Assembly: GCA_965226435.1 (NCBI GenBank)
Contig: CBDDCY010000011.1
Span: forward strand, 62,001 to 126,000
Length of the DNA: 64,000 nucleotides
Direction: 5' to 3'
Source of the DNA: UBA6623 sp965226435
GTDB lineage: Bacteria > Acidobacteriota > Terriglobia > Bryobacterales > UBA6623
Shown: positions 1 through 7,580 of the stretch, one piece after another
How the letters are laid out: each line of letters opens with the position of its first letter
Numbering within the stretch: position 1 is the stretch's first letter
Position numbers and translations under genes: made by a program
Notes under the pieces: model-generated
What the model was told of the DNA's origin: nothing
Databases searched by the model: none
The model's input: only the letters and a program-made list of their open reading frames with translations

Positions 1-719
1 AGGACCTTCAAGGGCTTGCCTTGCTTTGAAGGGAATACCCACGGGCCGTCGCCGCGCGGCCAACCGGCAAGTACTTCAAGCGCCAGATCGTTGAGCGGCA
101 CGCGGTGTGCCTTATCCCCTTTCGTCTTTTCCCGAGGGATCGCCCACCAGCCGCGTTTCAGGTCCAGTTCGTCCCACTCCATGGAACAAGTTTCACCGGG
201 TCGCTGCGCCGTCAGCAGAATGAGCCGAAGAGCAACCCGCACGGCTTCGCCCATCCGCCTTGTCGATGGCAGTTTCTCCCAGAACTCCGCGATCTCGTCA
301 TCGGACAGGACGCGGTCCCGTGACTTCTCAACCGCGGGACGTTTGACGAGCGTGGCGGGGTTCGCTTCGAGTATGTCCTGCTCGATTGCCCAATTGTAAA
401 GGCGGCGAATCGCGCCGAGAAGGCGGTTGGCGGCCACGGGCGCGGTAACGGCCTTTTCCTGGACCAAGCGGATGACATCACGACGCCTGACATCCACCGC
501 CTTCGCCCCGGCACCGAACCACGGGACGGCATCCCGGCGCAGAAGGCGCTCGCGCTCGTATCCGCGGCTCTGATTGGCCAATAGGCGCTTGGAGGACAGG
601 TCCACCAATTCCCCGAAGGACACATCGCCCCGGCGCGTGCGCTTTGCCTCGAGGGGGTCGCCGCCCAACTCAACCTGCAAGAGCAGGCGCGCTAGGGCGG
701 TTTTCCGGTCGGCAATCAA
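1..719 (-). CDS. Tyrosine recombinase (phage/island integrase), partial at both ends
   Basis: The minus-strand frame is open from the window edge up to a TAA at 735-737. It reads as a core-binding helical region (about SFGELVDLSSKRLL to RRLYNWAIEQDIL) followed by the start of a catalytic domain with LLTAQRPGE, which carries the first catalytic arginine of tyrosine recombinases, then DELDLKRGWWAIPREKTK and HRVPLNDLALEVL. The rest of the catalytic domain (H-x-x-R and Tyr) would lie left of the window. The usual N-terminal arm is missing: the only in-frame start near the top is a TTG at 719, right after the stop, so the gene is probably 5'-truncated. It lies beside tRNA-Pro with the tRNA 3' end facing it, the normal arrangement for an integrated island. 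Family is clear; activity is doubtful. Confidence 0.75.
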   Translation of the reverse strand, partial: MIADRKTALARLLLQVELGGDPLEAKRTRRGDVSFGELVDLSSKRLLANQSRGYERERLLRRDAVPWFGAGAKAVDVRRRDVIRLVQEKAVTAPVAANRLLGAIRRLYNWAIEQDILEANPATLVKRPAVEKSRDRVLSDDEIAEFWEKLPSTRRMGEAVRVALRLILLTAQRPGETCSMEWDELDLKRGWWAIPREKTKGDKAHRVPLNDLALEVLAGWPRGDGPWVFPSKQGKPLKV

Positions 720-861
720 CTGATTCCAAGTTGGTTATTTGTCGAAAAGCTCTCCGACGTAGTCCGGGCAGGTAAATTTTGTAGCTGTTCAGAGCCTCAC
801 AGAACAACAAACTTCAACAGGCTGGCGACCATCGAGACCCGTAAGTTATTGAAAACAATGG

Positions 862-935
862 TCGGGGCGGAGGGATTCGAACCCCCGGCTTCCTGCTCCC
901 AAAGCAGGCGCGCTACCAGACTGCGCCACGCCCCG
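862..935 (-). tRNA. tRNA-Pro (anticodon UGG)
   Basis: The reverse complement folds into a complete cloverleaf. The acceptor pairs CGGGGCG with CGCCCCG, and the discriminator is A. The anticodon arm is CCTGC-TTTGGGA-GCAGG, giving UGG, and the T loop is TTCGAAT closed by a GGGGG/CCCTC stem with one wobble pair. CCA is not encoded. The 3' end faces the truncated integrase at 1-719, so this is a likely attachment site. Confidence 0.95.
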
Positions 936-1020
936 AATAGGGAAGGTCGCTCTCATTCTAAAGCAATGCCAACGCCGTTCGGCTTCGTGGGTTTCGCGAT
1001 CATCACTGGCCCCGCAAAAC

Positions 1021-2086
1021 CTACGAAACCTTGCGTAGCTTCGTCATGCGGCCGATCTCCACCCACTCGGCGACAAAAATATTGCCGTGGTGGTCAAAGC
1101 AGGCACCGTGCGGACAAATAAACTTCCCCGGAATGGATTGCTCCCGTGATTTCTTACGCCGCTCTTCGTAGTCACCGGTGGGGTCGGCGCCCAGATGCGC
1201 AATCACGCGGTTGTCGCGGTCCATCAACGTCACGCGCGCCGCGAGGTCGGGGATCAGTAACACGCCGTCCCTTTCGTCGAAGTGGCAGGGGCGATCCACC
1301 CCCTTCTCGATCCGCAAGTACTTGCCGTCCATCGAGAAGTACTGCAAACGGTTGTTCGTTCGGTCGGCGACAAGCAATTCCTCGCCGCCTCGGCGGCGAT
1401 CGACGATCAGACCATGCGGACGCCACAACTGCCCCGGATCCTTCCCATGCTCGCCGAAGGTGCGAATGAACTCGCCCTTCTTGTCGTATTGGCTGATGCG
1501 GTAGCCGCCGTATCCGTCGCCCACATAGATATCTCCGTTGGCGGCGATCGCGATATTCGTCGGGCTGTACTTCGTCGCCGGCCGACCCTCGCCGTCCAGC
1601 TCGTAGTAAGGGCTCTGCTTCGGATAGCCGATGCGAAAAACTTCTTCCCCCTCGAGCGTCATCTTGACGACGTTGGTGTAATCGGGATGAATTCCCTTGC
1701 GTCGTCCCTTCCCCGTATCCGTAAGGTAGAGAAACTCCTCGCCGCCTTCCTTTTGCAGATGCAGTCCGTGCGCTCCGTCCTCGAAATTCCCCGCCCCAGC
1801 TCTTGATGAATTTTCCGTCTTCATCGAAGACCAGCATAGTGTGGTCGCTCGAGCTGTCGGCGTGAACGGTATGGCAGAGGTAGATGCAACCCTGGGAGTC
1901 CTCCACGATGCCGTGCGTGTTGCCGAGCTTGATGCGCGAGGGAACACCGCACCAATCGTGAATCGCCTCATAGGCGTGGTCGCCCGAACCCAAGATCGAA
2001 CGTTTGTGGTCGGACTTGTCGGCCGCCCCGAGGATCGTCGGCACGGCCGCGGCGCCAAGTTCTAGAAATCCACGACGAGTTTTCAT
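1021..2086 (-). pseudogene. Tat-exported NHL/SMP-30-like beta-propeller protein, one frameshift
   Basis: Two overlapping minus-strand frames make one protein. The start (MKTRRGFLELGAAAVPTILG) is a Tat-like signal with twin arginines. It continues through NHL-type blades (HGIVEDSQGCIYLCHT, DGKFIKSWGGEF) until about 1795, and the other frame carries on with AHGLHLQKEGGEEFLYLTD, PTNIAIAANGDIYVGDGYG, PHGLIVDRR and PHGACFDHHGNIFVAEW to the stop at 1021. Removing one C in GGACGGAGC (about 1775-1780) restores FRGGAHGL, the order expected for this family. Total about 355 aa. Function is unknown beyond a periplasmic propeller, perhaps sugar-lactone or peptide binding. Downstream sequence is so well preserved that a sequencing indel is as likely as real decay. 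Confidence 0.75.
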
Positions 2087-2229
2087 GGGATAGGTCTCCT
2101 AGTTGGGTGAATCCGGCTCGAACACGAGGCTTTGCCGCGCCGAGGACAGGTCAATCTCCAGTCTCCCCACTATGCTTGGATCGCGCAAATTCTCTTGCTT
2201 AGCCCGACCGGGAGGTCCGGGCCACCGAA

Positions 2230-3669
2230 CTACCCCGCCGTGCCTTTGCGTTTCGGTGCTTCCACCGGCAGCGGTGCTTCCACCGGACCCGGCGCTTCCA
2301 CCTCAATCGGCCCGTCACCGGCCCCCAGATCGAGTCGTTCGATCTTTGAAAAGCGGCTGGTGATCTTGCGGGCCGAGGTGTTAACCAGTTCAACGTCGCG
2401 GTGGGCTTGATCGATGTGCTGCGCGAGATTGTCCATGCGCGTTTGGAAGCGGTTGAAGTCGTCACCCAATCTGCTCAAGTGCTCTTGGATTATGTGGACC
2501 TGCTCACGCGTCGCGGCGTCCTTAAGCACGGCCGCCGCCGTCGTCAAGATGGCGAACAACGTCGTCGGCGAGGCCGGTATGACCCCTAAGCGATGGGCTT
2601 TCTCGACTAAGTCGGGGTGCCGCCCGTGGATCTCGGCGAAGACCGCCTCGGCGGGAATGAACAACACCGCGAAATCGGCCGTCTCACCGTCAATAATGTA
2701 TTTTTTCGCGACGTCCTGGATATGAGTGAGTACGTTGCGGGCGAACTCTTTCCCCGCCGCTTCGCGGTCGCTCTTGCTGAGCTCCGGGTCGACCTTGCGG
2801 CGAAAGTTCTCCAGCGGAAACTTCGAATCAATCGCGACGCTTCCGGTCGGTTCCGGCAGAAACATCATGCAGTCGACGCAGCGTCCGTTCGAAAGGGTGT
2901 ACTGCATGCCGTAGCTCGACTCGGGCAGAACATTCTTCACCAACGCGTGCAGTTGCACTTCCCCGAAGGTCCCACGCGAAGTGCGGTCGGCCAGCACCTC
3001 TTGCAAGCTCACCACATTGCCCGACAACTCGGTAATCTTCTTCTGCGCGTGGTCAATCAACTCCAGGCGTTTTTGAACGTCGGCAAACGTCGCCACGGTC
3101 TTTTCGAAACCTTCCGAGAGGCGCTTGTCGACCTGTCCGCTGATATCGAGCAAGCGCTTGTCGGTCGAGGCGGTGAGCTTATCCATGCGCTTGCCCAGCT
3201 CGTCGCCGTTGCGAGTGACGGCCTGCGTCATCTGTTGCTGGACGCGATCGACTCCGGCCTGCAACGTCTGATTCAGGCTCTTGTACGTTTCCATGTGCCG
3301 GCGCTCGAGCTGCTGCTTCAATTCCTCGATGCGTCGCAGTTGGCTTTGCTCGAGCTCGTGAATGGACTTTTGCTGTTGCCGGCCGGCTTCCCCGAGACGA
3401 GCGACCAGCGCCTCAGCGGCCGCCGCTTGGCCCTGACGCAGCTCGCGGTCCAAGGCGCGCACGATGTCTTCGGTACGCCCGCCGCGTTCGTCCAAACCCG
3501 TCGCCAACGTCTCGGTCCGGCGGCCTTGTTCATCAAGCCGCGCTTCCACCCGCGAGAATACCCGTTCAAGGCGATTGTCTCGGCCCTTCGAAGAACGCCA
3601 CATCGCCGCGAGAACCGTTGTCCCGACCAGCAGCAGAACCCCGACGAGCCACAGTGTGGTTTCGGCCAT
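2230..3669 (-). CDS. rmuC: DNA recombination protein RmuC homologue
   Basis: 479 aa. An N-terminal membrane anchor (about residues 5-23) is followed by a long coiled coil rich in E, Q and R (about 30-230). The RmuC core comes next: GTFGEVQLHALVKNVLP, CVDCMMFLPEP, AIDSKFPLENF, ADFAVLFIPAEAVFAEI and GVIPASPTTLFAIL. The family is nuclease-like, limits inversions between short inverted repeats in E. coli, and is membrane-anchored. The C-terminal tail has short Pro/Val/Glu repeats (VEAP units, about 455-472), probably disordered. It starts 3 bases after the stop of the PAS-GGDEF-EAL gene, so the two are probably co-transcribed. The inverted-repeat role is notable in a region so rich in hairpin repeats, but that link is only suggestive. 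Confidence 0.9.
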   Translation of the reverse strand: MAETTLWLVGVLLLVGTTVLAAMWRSSKGRDNRLERVFSRVEARLDEQGRRTETLATGLDERGGRTEDIVRALDRELRQGQAAAAEALVARLGEAGRQQQKSIHELEQSQLRRIEELKQQLERRHMETYKSLNQTLQAGVDRVQQQMTQAVTRNGDELGKRMDKLTASTDKRLLDISGQVDKRLSEGFEKTVATFADVQKRLELIDHAQKKITELSGNVVSLQEVLADRTSRGTFGEVQLHALVKNVLPESSYGMQYTLSNGRCVDCMMFLPEPTGSVAIDSKFPLENFRRKVDPELSKSDREAAGKEFARNVLTHIQDVAKKYIIDGETADFAVLFIPAEAVFAEIHGRHPDLVEKAHRLGVIPASPTTLFAILTTAAAVLKDAATREQVHIIQEHLSRLGDDFNRFQTRMDNLAQHIDQAHRDVELVNTSARKITSRFSKIERLDLGAGDGPIEVEAPGPVEAPLPVEAPKRKGTAG

Positions 3670-3671
3670 GG

Positions 3672-5600
3672 TTAAACGCTCCCCTCGTCCGCGACGCCTT
3701 TGGGCGACCAGCCATGTCGCAAGATCTCCGCGAAGGCGTCGCGGTCGAGCGCCGGGCTGATAATGTGCCCCTGGATCTCATCGCAATCATGTTCTTTGAG
3801 AAACTGGAATTGCTCCCGCGTTTCCACCCCTTCGGCCACGACCTTTAATCGAAGGCCGTGCGCTAAAGAAATCAGCCCCGCGGTGATCGCGGCGTCGTCA
3901 GGGTCGTTCGTGATGCAGCGCACAAAACACTCATCGATTTTCAAGGCGTGGATCGGAAAACTACGTAAGTGCATCAACGAGGAATACCCGGTCCCGAAGT
4001 CGTCGAGAGAAATACGAACCCCGAGATTCGCAATCCCGACCAGCGGCTCGACCACCGCCTCGGCATTGTCAATCATTGATGTCTCGGTCAACTCCAACTG
4101 CAACAACTCCGGAGCCAGCCCCGTCTCTTCCAAAGCTTTCGAAACGGCTTCATACAGATTGTTCTCGTGAAATTGACGCCCCGAAATGTTGACGCTGACG
4201 CGAATCGCGCCCAAACCCTGGCGTTGCCAGGAGAGGGCCGACGAGCAAGCCGTTCGCAGCAGCCAGTCGGTAATTTCGGTGATCAACCCGGTCTCCTCGG
4301 CCACCGGCATAAATTGGCCCGGAAACAGCAAACCCTTCTCGGGATGCTCCCAGCGCAATAGAGATTCACAGCCGTTGATCCGACCGCCGGCCGCTTCGGC
4401 GATCGGCTGATAATGGATCACGAACTCGTTCTGTTCACAGGCCCGATGAAGATCCGTTTCGATGTGGACAAACTCATCGTCCCAGCGGTCGGTCGCCTGA
4501 TCAAACAGCTCGTACCGGCCCTTTCCCAGAACCTTGGCGCGATGCATCGCCACTTCGGCGGCACGCAGCAGATCGGCGGGTTTGGTGCGCGGACCATGGG
4601 CCAGAGCAATCCCGATGCTGGCCGCGGTGAAGACGTCCTGGCTCCCGACCTGGAACGGCCGCGAGAGTTTGCTCTGCATCCGCTCCGCCACGCGAATCGC
4701 CTGCGTCTCGCCGGTCAATCCTTCGAGCAACACGGCAAACTCATCGCCGCCCAGCCGGCCGATCAGGTCACTCGGGCGCAGGCACGTTTTCAGCGCCGCG
4801 CCTACTTGAATCAGCAACTCGTCGCCCCCGGGATGCCCCAGGCTGTCGTTCACCACTTTGAAACGATCCAGATCAAGCACTTCCACCGCGAAGACTTCAC
4901 TGCGCCGGGTCTGCGCGCGTCGGCAAGCCCGTTCGAGTCGCCGCAGAAAGTAGGCCCGATTCGCCAACCCGGTCAATGGGTCTTTCACCGCCGCGTTACG
5001 CAACTCACGCTGCACTTGACGCTGCGAGGTGACGTCGGTTTGCGAGCCGACGATGCGCGTCGGCTGCCCGTCCTCGTCTCGAATCGCAATACCGCGACAG
5101 CGCACGAAACGATAAGAACCGTCACCGTGCAGGACGCGGTGCTCGCTTTCAAAACGAGCCGTTTGGCCTTCGAGATGGTCGGCAATCGTCTTACGCAGAA
5201 GCGGCCGATCATCCGCGTAGACGCGCGCGAACCACTCATCGGGCGTGTCGCCGATATCTCCCTGCGAGAGGCCCAACATCGCCTTCCAGCGAGGCGAGTA
5301 ATCGAGCCGGTTGGTCTTGAGGTCCCAGTCAAACAAGCCGTCTTCGGTCGTGCTCGCGGCCAAGTCAAAGCGTTCCCGGCTTAGGCGCAAAGCCTCTTCG
5401 GCCTGGTCGCGCTCGGAAAGCACGCGCACCATGGCCGTCAACATCGTGCGTTGATCGGCCGGCCGCGGCCCGCCTTCTTCCTGCTCGGCGGCATCTATCG
5501 AAGTTTCCGCGGGTCGCGCCTTCATCGAGAGCGCACGCGCCTTCGGCACACCGCGAGGTCGCAGTGTAGAGCCGTCCTCTTTTTGCGTACGTTGCACCAC
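3672..5600 (-). CDS. PAS-GGDEF-EAL cyclic di-GMP signalling protein
   Basis: Numbering from a GTG at 5600, chosen because GGAGGAG lies 9 bases upstream; the frame is open further but would run into the next gene. PAS domain about 75-190 (SRERFDLAASTTEDGLFDWD to GSQTDVTSQ). GGDEF domain about 205-370, with an intact GGDEF motif (RLGGDEFAVL) and LDLDRFKVVNDSLGH. EAL domain about 380-625 with ESLLRWEHP in place of EALLRW; the glutamate is kept, and ELTETSMI, DDFGTGYSS, LKIDECFV and VAEGVET are present. Both synthesis and hydrolysis of c-di-GMP are therefore possible. No transmembrane segment is visible, so it is probably a cytosolic sensor. The flagellar locus nearby makes motility control a reasonable guess only. 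Confidence 0.9.
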   Translation of the reverse strand: MVQRTQKEDGSTLRPRGVPKARALSMKARPAETSIDAAEQEEGGPRPADQRTMLTAMVRVLSERDQAEEALRLSRERFDLAASTTEDGLFDWDLKTNRLDYSPRWKAMLGLSQGDIGDTPDEWFARVYADDRPLLRKTIADHLEGQTARFESEHRVLHGDGSYRFVRCRGIAIRDEDGQPTRIVGSQTDVTSQRQVQRELRNAAVKDPLTGLANRAYFLRRLERACRRAQTRRSEVFAVEVLDLDRFKVVNDSLGHPGGDELLIQVGAALKTCLRPSDLIGRLGGDEFAVLLEGLTGETQAIRVAERMQSKLSRPFQVGSQDVFTAASIGIALAHGPRTKPADLLRAAEVAMHRAKVLGKGRYELFDQATDRWDDEFVHIETDLHRACEQNEFVIHYQPIAEAAGGRINGCESLLRWEHPEKGLLFPGQFMPVAEETGLITEITDWLLRTACSSALSWQRQGLGAIRVSVNISGRQFHENNLYEAVSKALEETGLAPELLQLELTETSMIDNAEAVVEPLVGIANLGVRISLDDFGTGYSSLMHLRSFPIHALKIDECFVRCITNDPDDAAITAGLISLAHGLRLKVVAEGVETREQFQFLKEHDCDEIQGHIISPALDRDAFAEILRHGWSPKGVADEGSV

Positions 5601-5703
5601 TTGATCCAACTCCTCCAGAATAAAACATCTTGGCCGAAAATGTTTGGGAAATTTGTGCGGGACGGAAACGGGGCGGATGCTCCCCGAAGGGCTTCCCCGT
5701 CCT

Positions 5704-6678
5704 TCACCGCGCGGCGGGCGGTGACGCACCCGAATGCCGTTTGATACCCGCCTGCACCGCCGCTCGCAACGGTGAGTCGGGGTGACGATCGAGGAAGTCT
5801 TCGAGTTCTCGCAGCACCGCTTCGCGTCGCCCCTGACGAGCATGGATCTGCGCCAGAATCAGTTGCGGATGAGAAAAGTGCGAAGGATCAATGCGCTTCG
5901 CATTATTGAGATACCGCAGCGCCTCGGCATCCTGTTCCAGCAGAAAATAATTGATGCCCATCTGCGAGTTGGCAAGCGCGCTTTCCGGCCTCGCCGACAC
6001 AGCTCGGGTGTTGTACGGAAGGGCATCGGTCGGCCGCTTCATCGACAGCAACGTACCACCGAGATTGACGATCGGCTCAAAGCCGTCTTCATCCAAGGCC
6101 AGAGCTTTTCGGAACGATTCTTCGGCACGGGGGTATGCCGATTGTTGGTAGAAAATCGTCCCCCTCAAATTCCAGGCCTCGACGAAACCCTCGGAGATTT
6201 CCACCGCCCGCTCGAGATCGCGGATGGCGGCGGCGACTCGACCCTTGCCGAGTTTGCGCTGGGCTTTTCGTAACAAGGAAACCGCTTTCGGCGAGACCCC
6301 GAGGTCCCGCGCCTCGACCGTCGTGCGATTCACCAGCGCTCGCTCGCCGGAGGCCTCGCTGGGTGCAAGCCGCACTGTCACCTCCACGACGCCTCGTTCG
6401 TCAGCGAAGCTCGACGTCACTTCGACCGTGGTTCGCGACTCCCCCAAGCGCGGGTGGAAGACAGCCACGGTGTAGCTGCCGGCCGGGACTTTCTTGAACT
6501 CGAAGCGGCCTTTGTTGTCACTGAAAGTCCGGCGGTGAAACGGCGTCACCGCTCCATAGAGCGCCACTCCCGCCCGCCGCGGCGGCTCGACCAGCCCGCG
6601 CAACGCCAACTCCGGCTCGGCCGCGACGAGAGGAAGGACCCCCAAAGCAGCCACGACAAAGAATCGATGGGCGATCAC
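5704..6678 (-). CDS. Exported carboxypeptidase-regulatory-like and TPR protein
   Basis: 324 aa with a signal peptide (MIAHRFFVVAALGVLPLVAA). About residues 25-110 form a beta-sandwich of the carboxypeptidase regulatory type (DNKGRFEFKKVPAGSYTVAV). About 130-315 form tetratricopeptide repeats (AAIRDLERAVEISEGFVEAW, YPRAEESFRKALALDEDGF and following units). The same combination recurs in the gene at 40625-41869, so the two are paralogues in architecture. Likely a periplasmic or outer-membrane-associated scaffold; no catalytic residues are seen. It is followed at about 100 bp by the PAS-GGDEF-EAL gene on the same strand. Confidence 0.75.
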   Translation of the reverse strand: MIAHRFFVVAALGVLPLVAAEPELALRGLVEPPRRAGVALYGAVTPFHRRTFSDNKGRFEFKKVPAGSYTVAVFHPRLGESRTTVEVTSSFADERGVVEVTVRLAPSEASGERALVNRTTVEARDLGVSPKAVSLLRKAQRKLGKGRVAAAIRDLERAVEISEGFVEAWNLRGTIFYQQSAYPRAEESFRKALALDEDGFEPIVNLGGTLLSMKRPTDALPYNTRAVSARPESALANSQMGINYFLLEQDAEALRYLNNAKRIDPSHFSHPQLILAQIHARQGRREAVLRELEDFLDRHPDSPLRAAVQAGIKRHSGASPPAAR

Positions 6679-6975
6679 TATCGAGAATCCTAACCCGCCG
6701 ACAAGGGTTGGTCAAGCGTCAATGGACGCCGTTTCGTGACGCAACATCAGAGATGGGATGAGAGGCCGGCCGGCCGGCACCGGGAAGCGGTACGCTGCCG
6801 GCGGCAACGTACTCCTCCAAAGGGAGGTGCAATGGTTTTCGAAAAGGAAGCAACCAGTTGTGAACCGTCGGCTATGTTGGTTGGGTTGTCGGTCTGGTTC
6901 GCGAATGCTTATCGATTCCGCGAAGTCGTCTCGACCCCGCCTCCGGCCGGCCGTTGTACCGGCGGCGGCTCATCT

Positions 6976-7173
6976 TAACCTGCATTTCTCACCAAGTGTC
7001 GAGGCAAAGTGCATGAGAGGGCCGTCAGTACGAGACGCGGGCCGCTTGGCGCCCCATTTCTTAGGCAAGAGAGGCGTACTTGAATGGTACGGTGAGCACG
7101 GCAAGCAAGCGCAACGAAGTAATGGCGGGCCTATCATGTGCTTCGGCCGTCAATTGGTGAGAAATGCAGGTTA
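6976..7173. mobile_element. MITE-like element with perfect 20-bp terminal inverted repeats
   Basis: The 20 bases at 6976-6995 (TAACCTGCATTTCTCACCAA) are the exact reverse complement of 7154-7173. They enclose 158 bp with no convincing gene, 198 bp in all. The size, perfect ends and lack of coding sequence fit a MITE mobilised in trans. A target duplication is not clear: the outer bases are TT on the left and GC on the right, and TTAA/TTAG can be read if the repeat is trimmed to CCTGCA. The rest of the gap 6679-7181 holds nothing else I can identify. Confidence 0.75.
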
Positions 7174-7181
7174 GCCCGGCC

Positions 7182-7529
7182 TTAGCCCTCGATATTCAAC
7201 CGTCTGCCGGTCGTCGCCCGGAAGGGCATGAGCGCTTTGCGTGATTGTCGACTCTGTCGGACATCGCGCAGGCGCGCTCGCAGGTTTTCCCGCTTGGCGG
7301 CCAGCGGAAAACGCGCCCGTTCACCCAGCTCAATCACCTGCCGCAGTCCGGCACGCTGCGAAGCACTCAGCGGAGTGCTCTTGCCCGCTTCAACCAGCCT
7401 GTGGACCAGTGAGGCCCGCTCATTGAGGACGGCTTGAAAGGTGTCGGACGCCCCGCCGGCGCTTTCGGCCAGCGTCTCGCTGAAGGCATGCAATTGGTCG
7501 AGCAGATCGTCGATGAATTGAGCGGTCAT
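7182..7529 (-). CDS. FliT-like flagellar export chaperone (probable)
   Basis: 115 aa, mostly alpha-helical by composition, starting 51 bp after fliD and ending the flaG-fliS-fliD run. The position matches FliT, the cap-protein chaperone that normally follows fliD. The sequence itself (LLDQLHAFSETLAESAGG, SLVHRLVEAGKSTPLSASQRAGLRQVIELGERA) is too diverged for a sure call, as is usual for these small chaperones. The C-terminal basic stretch is rich in Arg and Lys. The assignment leans on context. Confidence 0.55.
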   Translation of the reverse strand: MTAQFIDDLLDQLHAFSETLAESAGGASDTFQAVLNERASLVHRLVEAGKSTPLSASQRAGLRQVIELGERARFPLAAKRENLRARLRDVRQSRQSRKALMPFRATTGRRLNIEG

Positions 7530-7580
7530 AAAGTGGCCGTACCCTTTTCGCGTAGTCGAACTTTCACCACGGGCTGCTCA

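Noticed and set aside
212..673. Minus-strand frame of about 150 codons at the left edge, distinct from the integrase frame
   Set aside because: Ser/Arg/Pro-rich frame shadowing the integrase frame, which carries recognisable recombinase motifs.
2617..3675. Long plus-strand open frame opposite rmuC (about 350 codons)
   Set aside because: Mirror of a GC-rich, codon-biased real gene; its own sequence lacks domain sense while rmuC on the other strand is clear.
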